NCBI GenBank assembly: GCA_022559985.1
Contig: JAFJTR010000112.1
Span: forward strand, 20,598-84,597
Direction: 5' to 3'
DNA: 64,000 nucleotides
DNA from: Parastagonospora avenae f. sp. tritici 18332-5
Taxonomy: Eukaryota > Ascomycota > Dothideomycetes > Pleosporales > Phaeosphaeriaceae
Part shown: one piece after another, positions 1 to 10,974 of the stretch
How positions within the stretch are numbered: position 1 is the stretch's first letter
How the letters are laid out: every line of letters begins with the position of its first letter
Program-made: the position numbers and the translations under genes
Notes under the pieces: generated by a model
What the model saw: the letters and a program-made list of their open reading frames with translations, nothing else
The model's database searches: none
Told to the model about the DNA's origin: nothing

Positions 1-236
1 GAACTGTAATTAGTAACGTTAGATCCTTTGTTGAGAATATGTGGGTTGTTCAAATAATTGAGCGTGAATCAGAACGTGTCGCGTTCTAGAGTATTTTCCT
101 TTTCCTTGTACCACGTAGCAACAGTTTCATGTCTCCACTGCTGTACCACACAGTCCATAACCTCTCTGTTTACTGCGCAGAACACACAATCTCTGATCTA
201 CTATATATACTGCTTATAGCTACATACAATAACAAC

Positions 237-940
237 TCAGTTCAATCCTTCAATTCTTCTGCATATGCGCGTTTTCCACACCGCGACAGAACGCAATCGA
301 TTACAATTAAGCAGAAAGAGGCAACTAGATTTAGTGTTTTCTGTTTTCTCCAGCACGTGTGACCAGCTAAAAGAATGACAACAATTAGAGAGATCCAAAA
401 TCCTTCCCTTGCGACGATAATAACGACTACTGTCCAACAAATAACGAGGAGCGCCCCCTCCCCCTCCTTCGAAATGTTTCTCGATGCCGTCCGAAACGAG
501 CTTAGTTAGCTTGCTTTGGACCGAAATTAGATGTGTATGTGATAGGGGCGCGGAAAATAGACAACTTACAGTCTGCTTAGACGCATCCTCAGCAGCGTGT
601 CCGCCCTTGACCTTGCTACCAGCAGCAGTCTCACCCTGGACAGAGTAATGGGCGTTGGGATCTCCCGGGCTCTGGTGAGACATATTACTACTCATGGTTA
701 AAAAGGGTGGTGCTGAAGAGAAAATACTTACGTGACAACGAGTTTGTCCATATCCTTCATGTCGTCATCCTTGAACAAGCTGCCACTCTCTAAGCCTTCC
801 TAGATCTTAGCAAGTGTTGCATCCTTGACATCCTGGCTGATGGCGCTGGCGAGCCGTTTAAAGCCATCGCCGCTCTCAGAGATGAAAACGTCGATGCTCT
901 TGGAAGTAGCCCTGTTGAAGACCTTTCCGATATAAGACAT
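237..940 (-). pseudogene. Small hypothetical protein gene with an in-frame TAG
   Basis: The reading frame starts at ATG 940-938 (MSYIGKVFNRATSKS) and runs 46 codons to a TAG at 802-800. It then continues in the same frame (EGLESGSLFKDDD) to a GTAAGT donor at 731. A phase-2 intron ending CAGAG at 670 joins in frame to 669-570 (TPGDPNAHYSVQGETAAG). A second GTAAGT intron (569 to about 501) leads to LVSDGIEKHFEGG and a glycine run. The continuity across the TAG and the matching splice phases indicate one gene broken by a single nonsense codon, probably CAG to TAG. The true C-terminus is uncertain because the frame stays open to 237. I do not recognise the family. It has no signal peptide or membrane segment. 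Confidence 0.55.
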
Positions 941-1415
941 ATTAGATTCGCCTTGTGAAAAGGTTTACGGTGGGTTGAGAGGAGTAGATAGAGAAGTGAC
1001 TGACGAGATGGCTTAACTAGTAGAGTGATGGATGCCCTTATATATGCCATTGATGCTCATTCAGTCCCAATGTCTCGCAGCAATAACGCCATCGTTGACT
1101 GCTTATTTGGATCTACCTTTGCATGGTTTGAGGTTTAAGGTAGGCCATTAGAGCATCTTCATAGTGGGGGAGCATATGGTCCGCGGAGATCGCCACTGGC
1201 CCATTCGACACGCAGAGAGTGGCAATTTCAATGCCAAGTATAATACTGATGCGTATAGAGGATTGTTGGAGGTATAGAGACGCGATCGCCAAGTGTGTTA
1301 TCATTCCTCTTGTTGGGTTCGACAGGAGCCGTGTGGATGGAAACCTGCTATTTCAACCACCATCTACTAGAGAGATCCGACTATTGTTAGGACATCATGA
1401 TGGACCACAAATCTT

Positions 1416-2636
1416 TCAGAGCGGACGCAAATCATTTGTCCATACGCGCGAACAAGATGTGATCTTCCAGCCTGATGAAACACACTCTTCGCCCACAACC
1501 TTCTCAAACGCTTGAAATTCGTTCGATGCCAATACAGCTGAGGCGTAAGGTCTTTTGTCAGAATTGGTGACCAACATAAGACCAAGGAGGTCTCTCAGCT
1601 GCTTCGGCATGTCCACCTGTTTTAACTCCTCCTGCATAGGAAAGATCGCTTGCATGATCGGATCCTCTTGACTCATACGTCTAGCAGCCTTGACTGCGGC
1701 CTGGAGAATTGGGCCATCGACCTCTTCAGGAGTTGGAAGTTCCCAATCAGGGAAGAGTCGCTTGATCTTTGCCATGCACCAGGCCTCGTCAACCATACAA
1801 TGAGGACTATCCGCGTTGCCTAATACATTAGGCTTAATCCAGCAAATTAGCATAGCGGCTACTGCCCAAACCTGCGATGACTCAGCACATACTTGGCCTA
1901 GAAACACTTCGGGGGCCCGCATGGCGAATGGTTGGGCGTTGATGCGATGGCCGGCTGGAAATACTATCATAATTTTAGTAAGAGCGTGGCTGTCTAATCG
2001 ATCAATAGTCGCTCACCGAGACCCAAGTCGCCCACTTTGGCGGTGATCTGGCTTGTTTCAATATCAGAGAGGAGTATATTGGCGGGTTTGTAGTCTAGAT
2101 TGATAAGCAGATACTGACTTCTAAGAATAGGTGCACGTACCTGTGTTCACGTGTCCTTCGCCGTCTAGAATGTCACAACTAGCCAGAGCTGCATCCATGG
2201 ATGACTTAATAAGAGCGTAGGTGAGCGTATCAGGCCGATATTTCACCTCCGCAAGAGTAGTGTCCAGCCATTCACCAGCAAGAGTGCAATCGTCGATCTT
2301 ATCGTATATCGGTCGGAAGAATGCAGCCCGGGAGACACCAACAAGGCGATAAATTGTATATTCGCGGCATAGATTCTCCATGGCAGTTGCATTTTTGGGT
2401 GAAGCTGTTTTGATCATTGCCCTAGGTGGCTGAGTCAGCCTTTACAGTCCATAGAGGGTTGGCACGAGGCGACGAACCATAGGGGAGGATTTGGGGACAT
2501 CAGCGTGTGGAAGGACCTTGGCCTTGTAGATGGTAGATTGATGGGTGTTGTCTCTGCTAATAGCTTCGACGATGCGATAGTCCCAGCGGGCGCCTGTAAG
2601 CCTTTGGCCAGGAGCCAAGCGGGCGAGAGACGACAT
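1416..2636 (-). CDS. Protein kinase-like protein (fungal, DYKPAN type)
   Basis: Three exons fit in phase: 2636-2141, 2094-2017 and 1963-1416, with introns of 46 and 53 nt. The catalytic loop reads VNTDYKPANILL in place of HRDLKPEN, so the catalytic Asp is kept. The metal-binding motif is GDLGL in place of DFG, and the APE region reads MRAPEVFLGQ, as in SRPK-like and fungal kinase-like proteins. The likely VAIK lysine is in AMIKTASPKN. Codon 65 (2444-2442) is an in-frame TAA between TLYGL and RLTQPP. Either it is a nonsense change of CAA, or it lies in a 24-nt GTAAAG...CCTAG segment that would be an unusually short intron. So the gene may be broken. The start at 2636 (MSSLARLAPGQRL) is my choice; an in-frame ATG lies at 2693. 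Family membership is fairly sure; the substrate is unknown. Confidence 0.6.
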
Positions 2637-2930
2637 GATTGGTGACAGAGGGCTCCGTGGCGAATGGGGGACTAGACTGGTTAGTAAACGCATTGTAGCG
2701 ATGCGATAGAGCAGACGCAGAGGGCGCGAGTATGGCGGGGTTGTATAGCTGGATGGAGGGTGGAAAGGGCACGTGAGGTACCTAAGCCTCGGGCGTCCCA
2801 GCCGGTTGGCGCACGGCCCCAGCGCCGCTGCTATGACGCGGGGAGATATGACCTGCCATGAAGAATGGAAGTGGAAGCGATGAAGGAGGTAATGCATTAG
2901 TTCGAGGGCCCCTAGCTAAGAGATCGAGAG

Positions 2931-4378
2931 CTATGAGGCCGCCCCAGATCTTGGGACTCGATCCAGTTCTTTCATTATGCCAGCCCTATACTTTTCCTCG
3001 CCCCATTTCAATATCTGGAATAACAAGTATACAAACTCCCTTGTGTCCTGTTCGAGGGTGGTGCGGAGGGCTCGATAACAATGCATTTGAAATGAGCCTT
3101 CGTGCATGAAATGAACGTTCATCTCATGGTTAGCGCCCTCAGTTGTGATGGAAAAACAAATCGTGTTGTCTTGTGCTTCTTCAGCGCGAGCAGTAGGGTC
3201 GGTGTATCCATACGCCTGATTGCGGAGATCATGAAGAATAGCAAGCATGCAAGCACCACTCACACCAGCTTGGTTTTGCGCACTAACAAGGCCCCCATTC
3301 AGGCTGAGTCCCTTTGCTTCGGCGACCAAGAATGGAAACCGTATGCCCATGTCCGCCGCATGTGGGTCGCTCAGTATTGAGCGAGATGCCTGGTGATCCA
3401 CAAGACGCCTCTGCTGCCGCGCATCGAACCCAGTATGTGCAAGTCCAATTGTGATATCTGGTTTTGGTGTTGATACGTGGTACGGATCCGCTGCTTCAGT
3501 AGTGGTCGTCGGTGCGATTGATGAGATCGATGGGGGAAGTATCGGAACTGGGGCCGTAAAGGCAGCAATAGAGGGATCGCTCGGGATAAAGGTGGGCAGG
3601 GCGATTTGTGCTGATCTCGGAATGTATGTTCTGTCATCGTCATCGTCTTCAAAGTCGTCTGCTGTTGGACCTGCTGGCTTGAGTGAGGCGTCCCATACTA
3701 GTTCACGAGGTAAGCATGTCGTTAAAGAGCCTGACTCTGAGTTAATTTACCTTTCTCTGACATGTGCACCTTGAAAACCTCAGCCGCATAGTCTGTCATC
3801 TGTCTTAGAAGGGAGTACAGGCTTGCTTTCCAATCCCCTTCAAGCGCACACTCCCTAGAGTTTCTCCGCGACTCAGTTAGATAACTCGCTATGGCGCTTT
3901 CTAAGTGCGGTGCTGATGGACCGAGGGTTCGGTCTTCCCAGGACTTGAACCCAAAAATCTGTCGCACCAGCGCATCGATTGCAGGTGGGAGGGCAGGCAG
4001 AGTATCAATGCGGACGCCGGCATGGTGCAGGTTTCGCGTACGATACGTTTGCGGAGATGGCTTCTTGTGAGGACTGGGTGTGCGAGATCCATGAGAGCGC
4101 GCAGGCCGCCTCGATCGTCCTCGAGAAGGCGGTGCGCTTCGGGGCGTTGGCGGCCCTGCCATTTCCTCGGCACAGTCGATAGCCTGAGAATTGTTCGTAT
4201 TACGTTTGCTCAATGAATCCTGCAAGTATGCGAGCGTTTCCGTGGTCAAGGGAGGTTGCGACGGTGGATGCGATGGGTGTGGCGAAGCGTGGGGCCTGTA
4301 ATCGTCATGCCGCAGTCGTTTTGCGTCGCTAGCGCTGCATGGCTGGTGTGCGCCAGCAGAAAGTCTCCGCTTCGACAT
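2931..4378 (-). CDS. DUF7924-like fungal protein with PD-(D/E)XK-looking core
   Basis: Two exons (4378-3751 and 3697-2931, 53-nt GTAAAT intron) give 464 aa. The N-terminal half is rich in Pro, Arg and Ser (HPSHPPSQPP, SRGRSRRPARS) and looks disordered. The C-terminal half carries KPDITIG (about residue 292) and FPFLVAEAKG (about residue 334), which resemble the D...(E/D)xK core of restriction-nuclease-fold domains. It then has FSITTEGANHEMNVHF and REFVYLLFQILKWG. This order matches what I remember of the fungal DUF7924 domain, whose function is unknown. Start ATG 4378 (MSKRRLSAGAH) is preferred over the in-frame ATG at 4435. A decayed relative lies at about 45.96-46.33 kb. Nuclease activity is an inference from the motif only. 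Confidence 0.65.
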
Positions 4379-4800
4379 CTGTTCGCACCAAAGGTGATGT
4401 TGGTGTTGGAGTGTTTTGTTGACGTGCAGTCGCAAGCCTAAAACCTCGGCTAAGGTTCGGCGTTAGGTACCGGTAGACCCCGAAACCCGACCAGTCCTGT
4501 CGCTCAACATAAGAGGCGCTATAGAAAATGAGCCCTAAGGATGAGCGCGACGTGCCTGTAGCTTGAACATCTGATTCAAAAGGCTGCATTTATTGCTGCT
4601 TTACTACACAGTACCTCAATTCTTTTGCGATGCAGCTGCTTCATCGCGTCCCCACGAAGATAGATTGGACAGAATAGCTCACAGCAATCTCATTCCTAGA
4701 TAACATGGTTTATGCAAAGAGATACAATTTAGCTAACTATCGTATTTTCGCGATAAACCAGGTAGCAACATCCGCACAATCTGAAGTGTCACAGAGCACA

Positions 4801-5636
4801 TCATCGCATTTCTGCCTTGAGGGCTGTGACGACCTCCCCCGCGGTTTCGAACCGGCGCTCAACGCAGCATCCTGAGATGACCTCTCCAAATTGCACACCT
4901 AGCAGATCCGGGAACTTGCCTTCGTCAAACAGCTTCTGAACGCGACAGCCATACTCAAATCTCTCCTCATTTTGGGGTAATGGACCCTTATGAAAAGGGT
5001 ATTGACCAGTATTGATAATGTAGAGGAGAACTCCCAAGCTAAAGACGTCAAGTCGTTTCGATTTGAAATCTGCTTTTGAGTCGTAAAACGGAGAATCGGG
5101 GAGCATCTCGCCATCCAAGCCCATGTCAAGGCATCTAGAGCCGCCAAAGTCAATAAGAACCAAGTTCGTAGTCTCGTCAGTCTGATGGACTAGCACATTC
5201 GTAGTGCTTAGATTGCTGTGGATAATGCCTCTCTCGTGGATGTAAGCGACAGCCTCAGATATCTGAATGCTCCACTTCTTTCGCAACGCATCGTCGATCT
5301 CATTATCGCTGTCCATGTACGACTCAAGGTCTCCATGATTCGCCTCGTCGAGCAGAAGCCCTTCTTTCATATTCTCGTCCTTTCTGAAGAGTCCATGGTA
5401 CCTTTGATATGAGATTGGCTCACTATAGTTTGTAAATGTGGCACATACCGAACAATGTGAGGACATGGGCCTAGCCTTTGGAAAAGTTGCTTTTCAATGG
5501 CGAACGCAGTTGTAATCTCAGTATGCATTCTTTCGGGAACTGAAGTTCGTGGTGACTTGAGAACAAGGCCTTCCTTTACACGATAGACAATGGATGTACG
5601 CCCACCGTTACTCACAATCTCCATGATGAGGAACAA
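4801..5636 (-). CDS. Protein kinase-like protein with HSN in place of HRD
   Basis: Exons 5636-5449 and 5401-4801 (47-nt GTATGT intron, phase 2) give 262 aa. The likely ATP-binding lysine is in GLVLKSPRT near residue 27. The catalytic loop reads IIHSNLSTTNVLV (about residues 122-134), so the HRD aspartate position is Asn. DFG is present as LIDFGGSRC. DVFSLGVLLYIINTGQYPF matches kinase subdomain IX. The glycine loop is weak (SNGGRTSIVYRV). The missing catalytic Asp suggests a pseudokinase or an atypical kinase. Many fungal relatives seem to share the HSxL motif, so this is probably a family trait, not damage here. The gene is about 260 residues, little more than the kinase fold. Confidence 0.65.
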
Positions 5637-6181
5637 TAATAGATGGAAGAATCGTAGGGTGAGTCTTCGAGTGGACAGGGAATCCAGAGAAGGGCGTTTT
5701 ATATGGTTAAACTGACTAGAGATTTCGGTTAGCGTCTACCCCTGCTAGTGCTTCGGCAAGACACCTGCACCAGTCGATAGTTTACAGAACGGGCCGAGAG
5801 AGTTAGCGAACTTCACCTCCGCCCTGCGCTAGTCTCGTCGAAGTTTGAGACCTGTGGTGCTGCTAAGCCGGGTTAAGCAAAAGGCGGAGTGATGGATTTA
5901 TGGAGCATGTCTCCATGCATGTTGCTGCTTTATTGCCATCACGTGTTGTCATTAAGATATGTAGAAGATGCTAGCAAATTTTGTATTGAGATCAAAAGAA
6001 TGTCCGCACTAAAGAGTGTTCAAATACCCGATTCTTCGTAAACCACACGTATCAGGGCTCATATACCCATGATCTGATTCGAGTAAGCTCTGCGTGCTGT
6101 ACTTATCCTGCACTATTCGAGTGTGAGCTCGAAATTGTTAGCTATAGAGTAGAGTGAAGTACGACATGCAACATACCTTAG
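5637..6181 (+). other. Intergenic, no gene seen
   Basis: This holds the upstream region of the HSN kinase gene (reads leftwards) and the downstream side of the small gene that follows. I see no convincing reading frame or repeat. Confidence 0.5.
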
Positions 6182-6364
6182 TTAGGGATTTTTGCAACCA
6201 GACTTTCCGCATTTTCCTACTCGATGCTGGGAATGCCTGTGGGCGTCCACTGGCACATGTCCAGGCTTGCCTGCGTCGGGGCAACCCCCAGTTTCCAAAA
6301 CCGATTCGTTCACCACATCTCCACAACCGGCATAAAAGGTCCTGAAAATCATATTTGTGCACAT
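6182..6364 (-). CDS. Short Cys/His-rich protein, hypothetical
   Basis: This is a 60-codon frame, MCTNMIFRTFYAGCG...GHVPVD...VGKCGKSGCKNP. The order of an N-terminal MC, a CG pair, mid Cys and His, and a terminal GKCGxxGC resembles short fungal proteins that look zinc-binding. There is no signal peptide. The frame ends before a GTATGT-like site, so it could be the first exon of something longer. Evidence is limited to composition and spacing of Cys. Confidence 0.35.
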   Translation of the reverse strand: MCTNMIFRTFYAGCGDVVNESVLETGGCPDAGKPGHVPVDAHRHSQHRVGKCGKSGCKNP

Positions 6365-7028
6365 TTTGATAGAGTGCTTAGGTGTGGATGTAAAGACGAA
6401 TGCTGTAGCGCAAGAATTGAGGTTGGATTGTTCGTAAGTTGCAAGTGGTTCAACCGCGAGTTTGTTGAAAGGAGTAGAGTTTGAGTCTATGGTGCGAGGG
6501 CAGGATATTTATGGTCACCACGAAGGTGTATAGGACCAATAAAGTACCCGGTGGTTAGGCCTGGATGAATGTCCATGGTCCTAGCAGTTTTGATAATGCG
6601 TTGTTGTAATGGAAGGATCCACGACGCGTTGCTTTCTCTGGTGCCTTTCAGTGCATGTCGCTTGGATGCGACATCGAGTGGGGTCGGACATACTAACCTA
6701 TTTAATGAGGTGCTATGCGTGAAGGAATGCGTGCGCAGATCCTGCTAAGCTGGGATAGCCACATGCGGGAGGTGGATACCTACAGAGTTATAGTATACCC
6801 GGTTACTTTCCGTTGATAGGAACTGAGTCGCTTGCGATACCTAATAGTAAGAAGCCAGTGAAATGACGTATATGGTATCCAAAGTTAGCTTCGCAATGCC
6901 GGGAAGAAGTGGTAGGGCCCTTGCATTTCGATGGATGTTATTCGTAGCGTCCGTATTGAAACAGAAGGATCTGCGACACGTTGTTTCGTCTAGTACTTTT
7001 CTGCACATGTCGCTTAGATGCGACCTTA
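6365..7028 (+). other. Intergenic, no gene seen
   Basis: No supported coding frame. The right edge runs into the purine-rich GGAAAGCAAA array. Confidence 0.45.
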
Positions 7029-7118
7029 AAGGAAAGCAAAGGAAAGCAAAGGAAAGCAAAGGAAAGCAAAGCAAAGGAAAGCAAAGCAAAGGAAAGCAAA
7101 GCAAAGCAAAGGAAAGAA
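7029..7118 (+). repeat. Polypurine tandem array (GGAAAGCAAA)n
   Basis: About nine irregular units of GGAAAGCAAA or GGAAAGCAAAGCAAA run in tandem, almost pure purine apart from the C in each unit. Its reverse complement reappears as a pyrimidine-rich tract about 140 bp downstream. Confidence 0.85.
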
Positions 7119-7262
7119 GAGAGCAAATAAAAAGACAGCAAAGGAAATAAGAGGAGTTTAGCTCTATATTGACTATCCTAGCTTAGCGGGGTCTACTCAC
7201 TAATGTAGTTAGTCTGCCAGGCATGCTTGCTTCTCTCTTCTTTACTCGCTTCTTATTCGCTC

Positions 7263-7430
7263 TTTCTTACGCTTTGCTTTGCTTTCCTTTCGCTTCGCTC
7301 GCTTTCCCTTCCTTTCTTTTGCTTTCCTCTCCTTTGCTTTCCTTTCCTTTTCTTACTTTCCTCTCTTCTGCTTTCCAATCCTTCTCTCTCCTCTCCTCTG
7401 CTCTGCTCTCCTTTGCTCTCCTTGGTCGAT
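7263..7430 (+). repeat. Polypyrimidine tract
   Basis: An irregular run of CTTTGCTTTCCTTT-like and CTCCTCTGCTCT-like units, nearly all pyrimidine on the + strand. It is loosely complementary to the purine array at 7029-7118 and lies just upstream of the gene starting at 7445, so it may sit in that gene's promoter or 5' leader. Confidence 0.75.
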
Positions 7431-7444
7431 CTTGATGCGAAGAA

Positions 7445-8579
7445 ATGCCGGACCACGAAGAAAGTTCGGCTGATGTAGAAATCTCGCGCGATGAAGGACT
7501 GCGAGGCAACAAACACCTGCTCGCAGCCTTAGAGTGCGAGAGACTAAGATTTGAGAGGAACACAAGTTTGACACCTTCAGAAGTGATAGTGAAGCGGTTT
7601 AGGAACATATTACAAACGAGCGACGATACTTTGCAGAAACTGTCTTCTGGACAGCGAAGTATTAGAGCTCGTTCGCGTCAATTGGCTACTCAAATTCGAA
7701 ATGCGGTTGGAGCTGAGGTGTTGCTATTGGTCGCACTTCATGTCAAGACGTCGTCGCGCCTGTTGCCGCTAAAAAACGATTGTCTTATCAATTCCCTTCA
7801 AGCATGGTGGGATCGAAAGCCTCATCCTCCATCACTTAGCCGACTAGCAAGCGCGGCATTTTCATTTTCAGGAAGCATTCTGGATGTTCGCGAAGAGCAT
7901 TCTCCCGAATTAACGACGAGCGGAAGAGCTGCGGCAGACGCATTCGGTACGTTGACATGCGCTTTGATCATTCTTGAACTTAACTGCTATAGATAATGCA
8001 ATATTTCTTGCAGCGCAAAGCATCCCAAGTCTACCAAACCGAGACGCTTGGATCGCCTCTGCCCGCGCTCATCTTGAGCTGCTGAAGCAGCTTAATCGTT
8101 ATGAGGTTGACCCTTGGTCTTCCTTTGATGCATCAGCGCATTGGGCTGGCTTGGCTCCGCTTAACAGTATTCTTGGAGGCTACCTCTCTCGCGGCATGTA
8201 CGAAACTTGCATCAGAAAAGACGAGGAACAACATGGTTTTACAGTAATCACCAATGCTGTTCGCTTGTGGTATGCACTCGCACAGAATAGCGACTTTGGA
8301 TTAGAGATCTGGTTAAGCTCATCATGTGGAGATAATATCACCCAAAAAGTAGAAGAGATGACTTCAGTGGAAGGTTGGAAGAGTATTCTCGGTGACTACC
8401 TGTATCAAGCCATGACAAAGAGCAGATTCAGAGAATCGGAAATTGGTAAGGGTATAACAGGGACCGGTGCTGCTAGGATATCGAAGGGTGGTGTAAACGG
8501 TTCAGATAGTAAGCTTGAGGTGTTGATATGTTTCCAGGCGGGTATCGACATTTGGAAAATCTACCCTCAAGCTAACTAG
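7445..8579 (+). CDS. Hypothetical protein, 362 aa, two exons
   Basis: Exons 7445-7946 and 7993-8579 are joined by a 46-nt intron (GTACGT...CTATAG, phase 1) through ADAF|DNAIFLAAQSIP. The frame is uninterrupted and the protein looks soluble, with an acidic N-terminus (MPDHEESSADVEIS), a middle rich in helix formers, and a C-terminus ending IDIWKIYPQAN. I recognise no domain. Its stop overlaps tail-to-tail with an open minus-strand exon ending at 8572. The polypyrimidine tract immediately upstream could be a promoter element. Confidence 0.6.
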
Positions 8580-8815
8580 CCGCCTTTAATCTGAAGGTTA
8601 CGTTATGAACTATTGCCTTGTATCCACTTTGAAGACGAATTCCGTCCCTATCGTCTCCTGTGTTTTGTTGTTTCATAGTCCTCACACCGAAACTCACACG
8701 GCCGCCAGGACTAGCCTGCCATGACATGCTTCTGTCGTAATCCACAGCCTCCCATATATGATATTCGATATACTCGAAATCTCCGTTCTTCGTTTGTTCG
8801 GTCTGATGTCTGATT
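8572..8815 (-). CDS. C-terminal exon of an unidentified minus-strand gene (partial)
   Basis: An open frame without an ATG reads about LSTPLIRHQTEQTKNG, then DFEYIEYHIWEAVDY, SPGGRVSFGVRTMKQQ and VTFRLKAAS, ending at a TAG at 8574-8572. Composition looks coding. No clean upstream exon was found (an in-frame TAA lies near 8832), so this is either a terminal exon with unresolved splicing or a gene remnant. Confidence 0.35.
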
Positions 8816-9497
8816 AGAGGGGTCGAAAGGCGCGTTGAGAGTTATTCTACCTCAGGCATTAGCGACAAGCCCCAAAGCACACGGTTTGCTCAAGTATGTA
8901 GAGCTCGAGTAGAGTTATGTCTCTGTAATATTATTAGATCAGGGACCGATCCGACTCGCATGTCTAAGAAGGATATTCATTTACACTTGTGGCGTGGTAT
9001 CCTTCCCAAAAGTCAAACCTCTTCGTAGTACAAGAGCTGGGTAGACGAAGGAGGAGCGAGCGATAGCGGGATGTAAACGTGAATAGATCGAGTGCTACTG
9101 TAGCATGTACAACATGATCAGCTTAATCTGAAGTGAAGTTAAAAGTATTTACCTCAATTTGACGGCCACAATACTAAGTCGACGGCTTTACAGATTGAGC
9201 GCAGCTTTTGTAGTTTAGCTGTCTTCGAAAAGTCCTCAAGCCTTACTTCGAATACCTCGTCGCTGTGATGCTACCCGTGAAGTAGCTAGTTGATGCAGTG
9301 TTGAGGACATATATCGAATTCTTGTTGGTGCCCAACAACAGATCATGTGAAAGTTTTAGGCTGCAACTGCCCCTCCAAGCTCACATCTGCCCCACCTGCC
9401 GGATGGGGATAGTCACGTGCCTTTGCACAAGCCGCCGCACCTGTCACATGAGTATCGCCAACAATCGCCTTTTAATCAACTGGAAATCCACTGGTAG
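8816..9497 (+). other. Intergenic, no gene seen
   Basis: No coding frame that I can support. It runs up to the 15-bp minisatellite. Confidence 0.4.
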
Positions 9498-9499
9498 CC

Positions 9500-9610
9500 T
9501 TAGCGCTTCTCTTTCATCTGCTTCTCTTTCCTCTGCTTCCCTTTCCTCTGCTTCCCTTTCCTCTGCTTCCCTTTCCTCTGCTTCCCTTTCCTCTGCTTCT
9601 CTTTCCTTCG
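9500..9610 (+). repeat. 15-bp minisatellite
   Basis: About seven tandem units of CTCTGCTTCCCTTTC, with T/C variation in the first copies, all pyrimidine apart from the single G per unit. In one frame it encodes the pentapeptide SASLS repeated, but the surrounding frame has no other coding character. Confidence 0.85.
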
Positions 9611-9961
9611 CTTTGCGCGCGACTACACAAACATACCTATGCAGGAACCTCTACGTGCTTCGAAGCTGGGTGCGATGGGTTATATCCAGCGTGGGGAAGT
9701 ATCACGGCGGCTTGAGTATAACTACTGCATGTTGACTTCACTTCATTCTTGGATAGCCGCCTTGGACAGCGAGTCCGTTTACCTTTCCCCCCATTCTTAT
9801 TTATCTTCAGCAGGACCATAAGTCTCGACCAAATCTTGAACTCTATCTATTTTCAGCATTCTCATTTTTTTGGGGCCTGTTCCGTCGTCTGAAGCATTCG
9901 GGATAGCCTTTGAAGTACGTCCATTCGACGTCTCGCCAAATAGCATCTTCTATCAAAGGCT

Positions 9962-10291
9962 GTGACCTTAGAAGACTTTCAATCCTCTTTAGATATCTAT
10001 GAAGTCAGGTCACCCCTTCGACTAAGTATCCACGCTGACGGATCGATTAGTATCCATTCTTCAAACATGCCCAGCTCCAATAATGCGGTTGTGCCGGCTT
10101 CGACAACGTCTAATACCTCAAGTGGACAGAATACAGAACAAGCATCCGTCAATGGGGTCGGAGACAACAGTTCAAGCAATTCAACTGAACAACAGAGGGA
10201 TACAAGACTGAGCGATTATATTCCACCGGCCGATGTATCCGACAGGGACCGACAGAGATGGAACAGTAACTCAACCACCAGAAGTAGTTAG
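9962..10291 (+). CDS. Possible Ser/Thr/Asn-rich exon, hypothetical
   Basis: An open frame ends at 10291 with low-complexity sequence (SSNMPSSNNAVV, TSNTSSGQNTEQ). The first in-frame ATG is at 10066. It could be an N-terminal exon of the gene at 10461, but I found no splice model linking them. Weakly supported. Confidence 0.25.
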   Translation: MTLEDFQSSLDIYEVRSPLRLSIHADGSISIHSSNMPSSNNAVVPASTTSNTSSGQNTEQASVNGVGDNSSSNSTEQQRDTRLSDYIPPADVSDRDRQRWNSNSTTRSS

Positions 10292-10460
10292 CTCGTATTA
10301 TCCCGATATAGTTAGTGCCATAGAAGTCTCCGCACTCCACGTCATATGAGCTTGATGATATAAGCAGAATAACCCGATCTGTTGGCACTTGGCTCCCCTT
10401 GATGAAAACTAGCCGTGTGCCCTCTCACTTTTTGCTCATTTCTGTCACCGATTCTGCGTC

Positions 10461-10974
10461 ATGTTACTGCACATTGTTGTGCCTTCGACACCACGTCTAG
10501 ACGAGCTCGTCGATGCTGTTGTCCTTAGGGACCCCAGTCCGTTCCCCGTGAAGGAAAAGGCAACAACGATTTTTCGATATGAGCAAGCAACGGGTCTAGA
10601 GGATTTGCGACAGGAAATATTAGGCATGGTATGCTCCAAAGCGCAATCTCTAACTGTCAGTTGCTAATCTGTCCGAGGGCAAGACCATACGATCTATAGT
10701 GTGTGAGAGAGTGAATCCTCCAACAACGAAGCCTGTCGCACTTGTTTGTACAGCTGGCAAGCAATATACTGGACCTAACCAGCTCGCGATAATTCTGCCC
10801 CTGGTTTCACCTAGCAAAATAGAAGGAAAAATGTTACAGACTTGGAAAAGGGACCAAAATGTTCTTGAGGAGACCAAGTTAGGGTCAGGATTGAACATCA
10901 TAAATAGTGATGTCTGCTACAAATGGCCGGAGGATGTTCCATTCCTTCCATTGTTCTGCAACGTCAGTCTCTAA
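10461..10974 (+). CDS. Hypothetical protein, 154 aa
   Basis: Exons 10461-10628 and 10678-10974 are joined by a 49-nt intron (GTATGC, CTAAC-type branch, CCGAG acceptor; phase 0): LRQEILGM|GKTIRSIVCERVN. The second exon reads PTTKPVALVCTAGKQ and later VCYKWPEDVPFLPLF. No family recognised. The last bases overlap tail-to-tail with the stop of the 610-aa minus-strand gene (10964), so both transcripts must overlap in their 3' ends. Confidence 0.45.

Noticed and set aside
6863..7608. Several frames of 60-110 codons over the purine and pyrimidine tracts
   Set aside because: Low-complexity Lys/Gly or Leu/Ser/Phe strings produced by simple repeats on both strands.
9298..9735. A 145-codon frame with repeated SASLS
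   Set aside because: It is the translation of a 15-bp pyrimidine minisatellite with no other coding character on either side.
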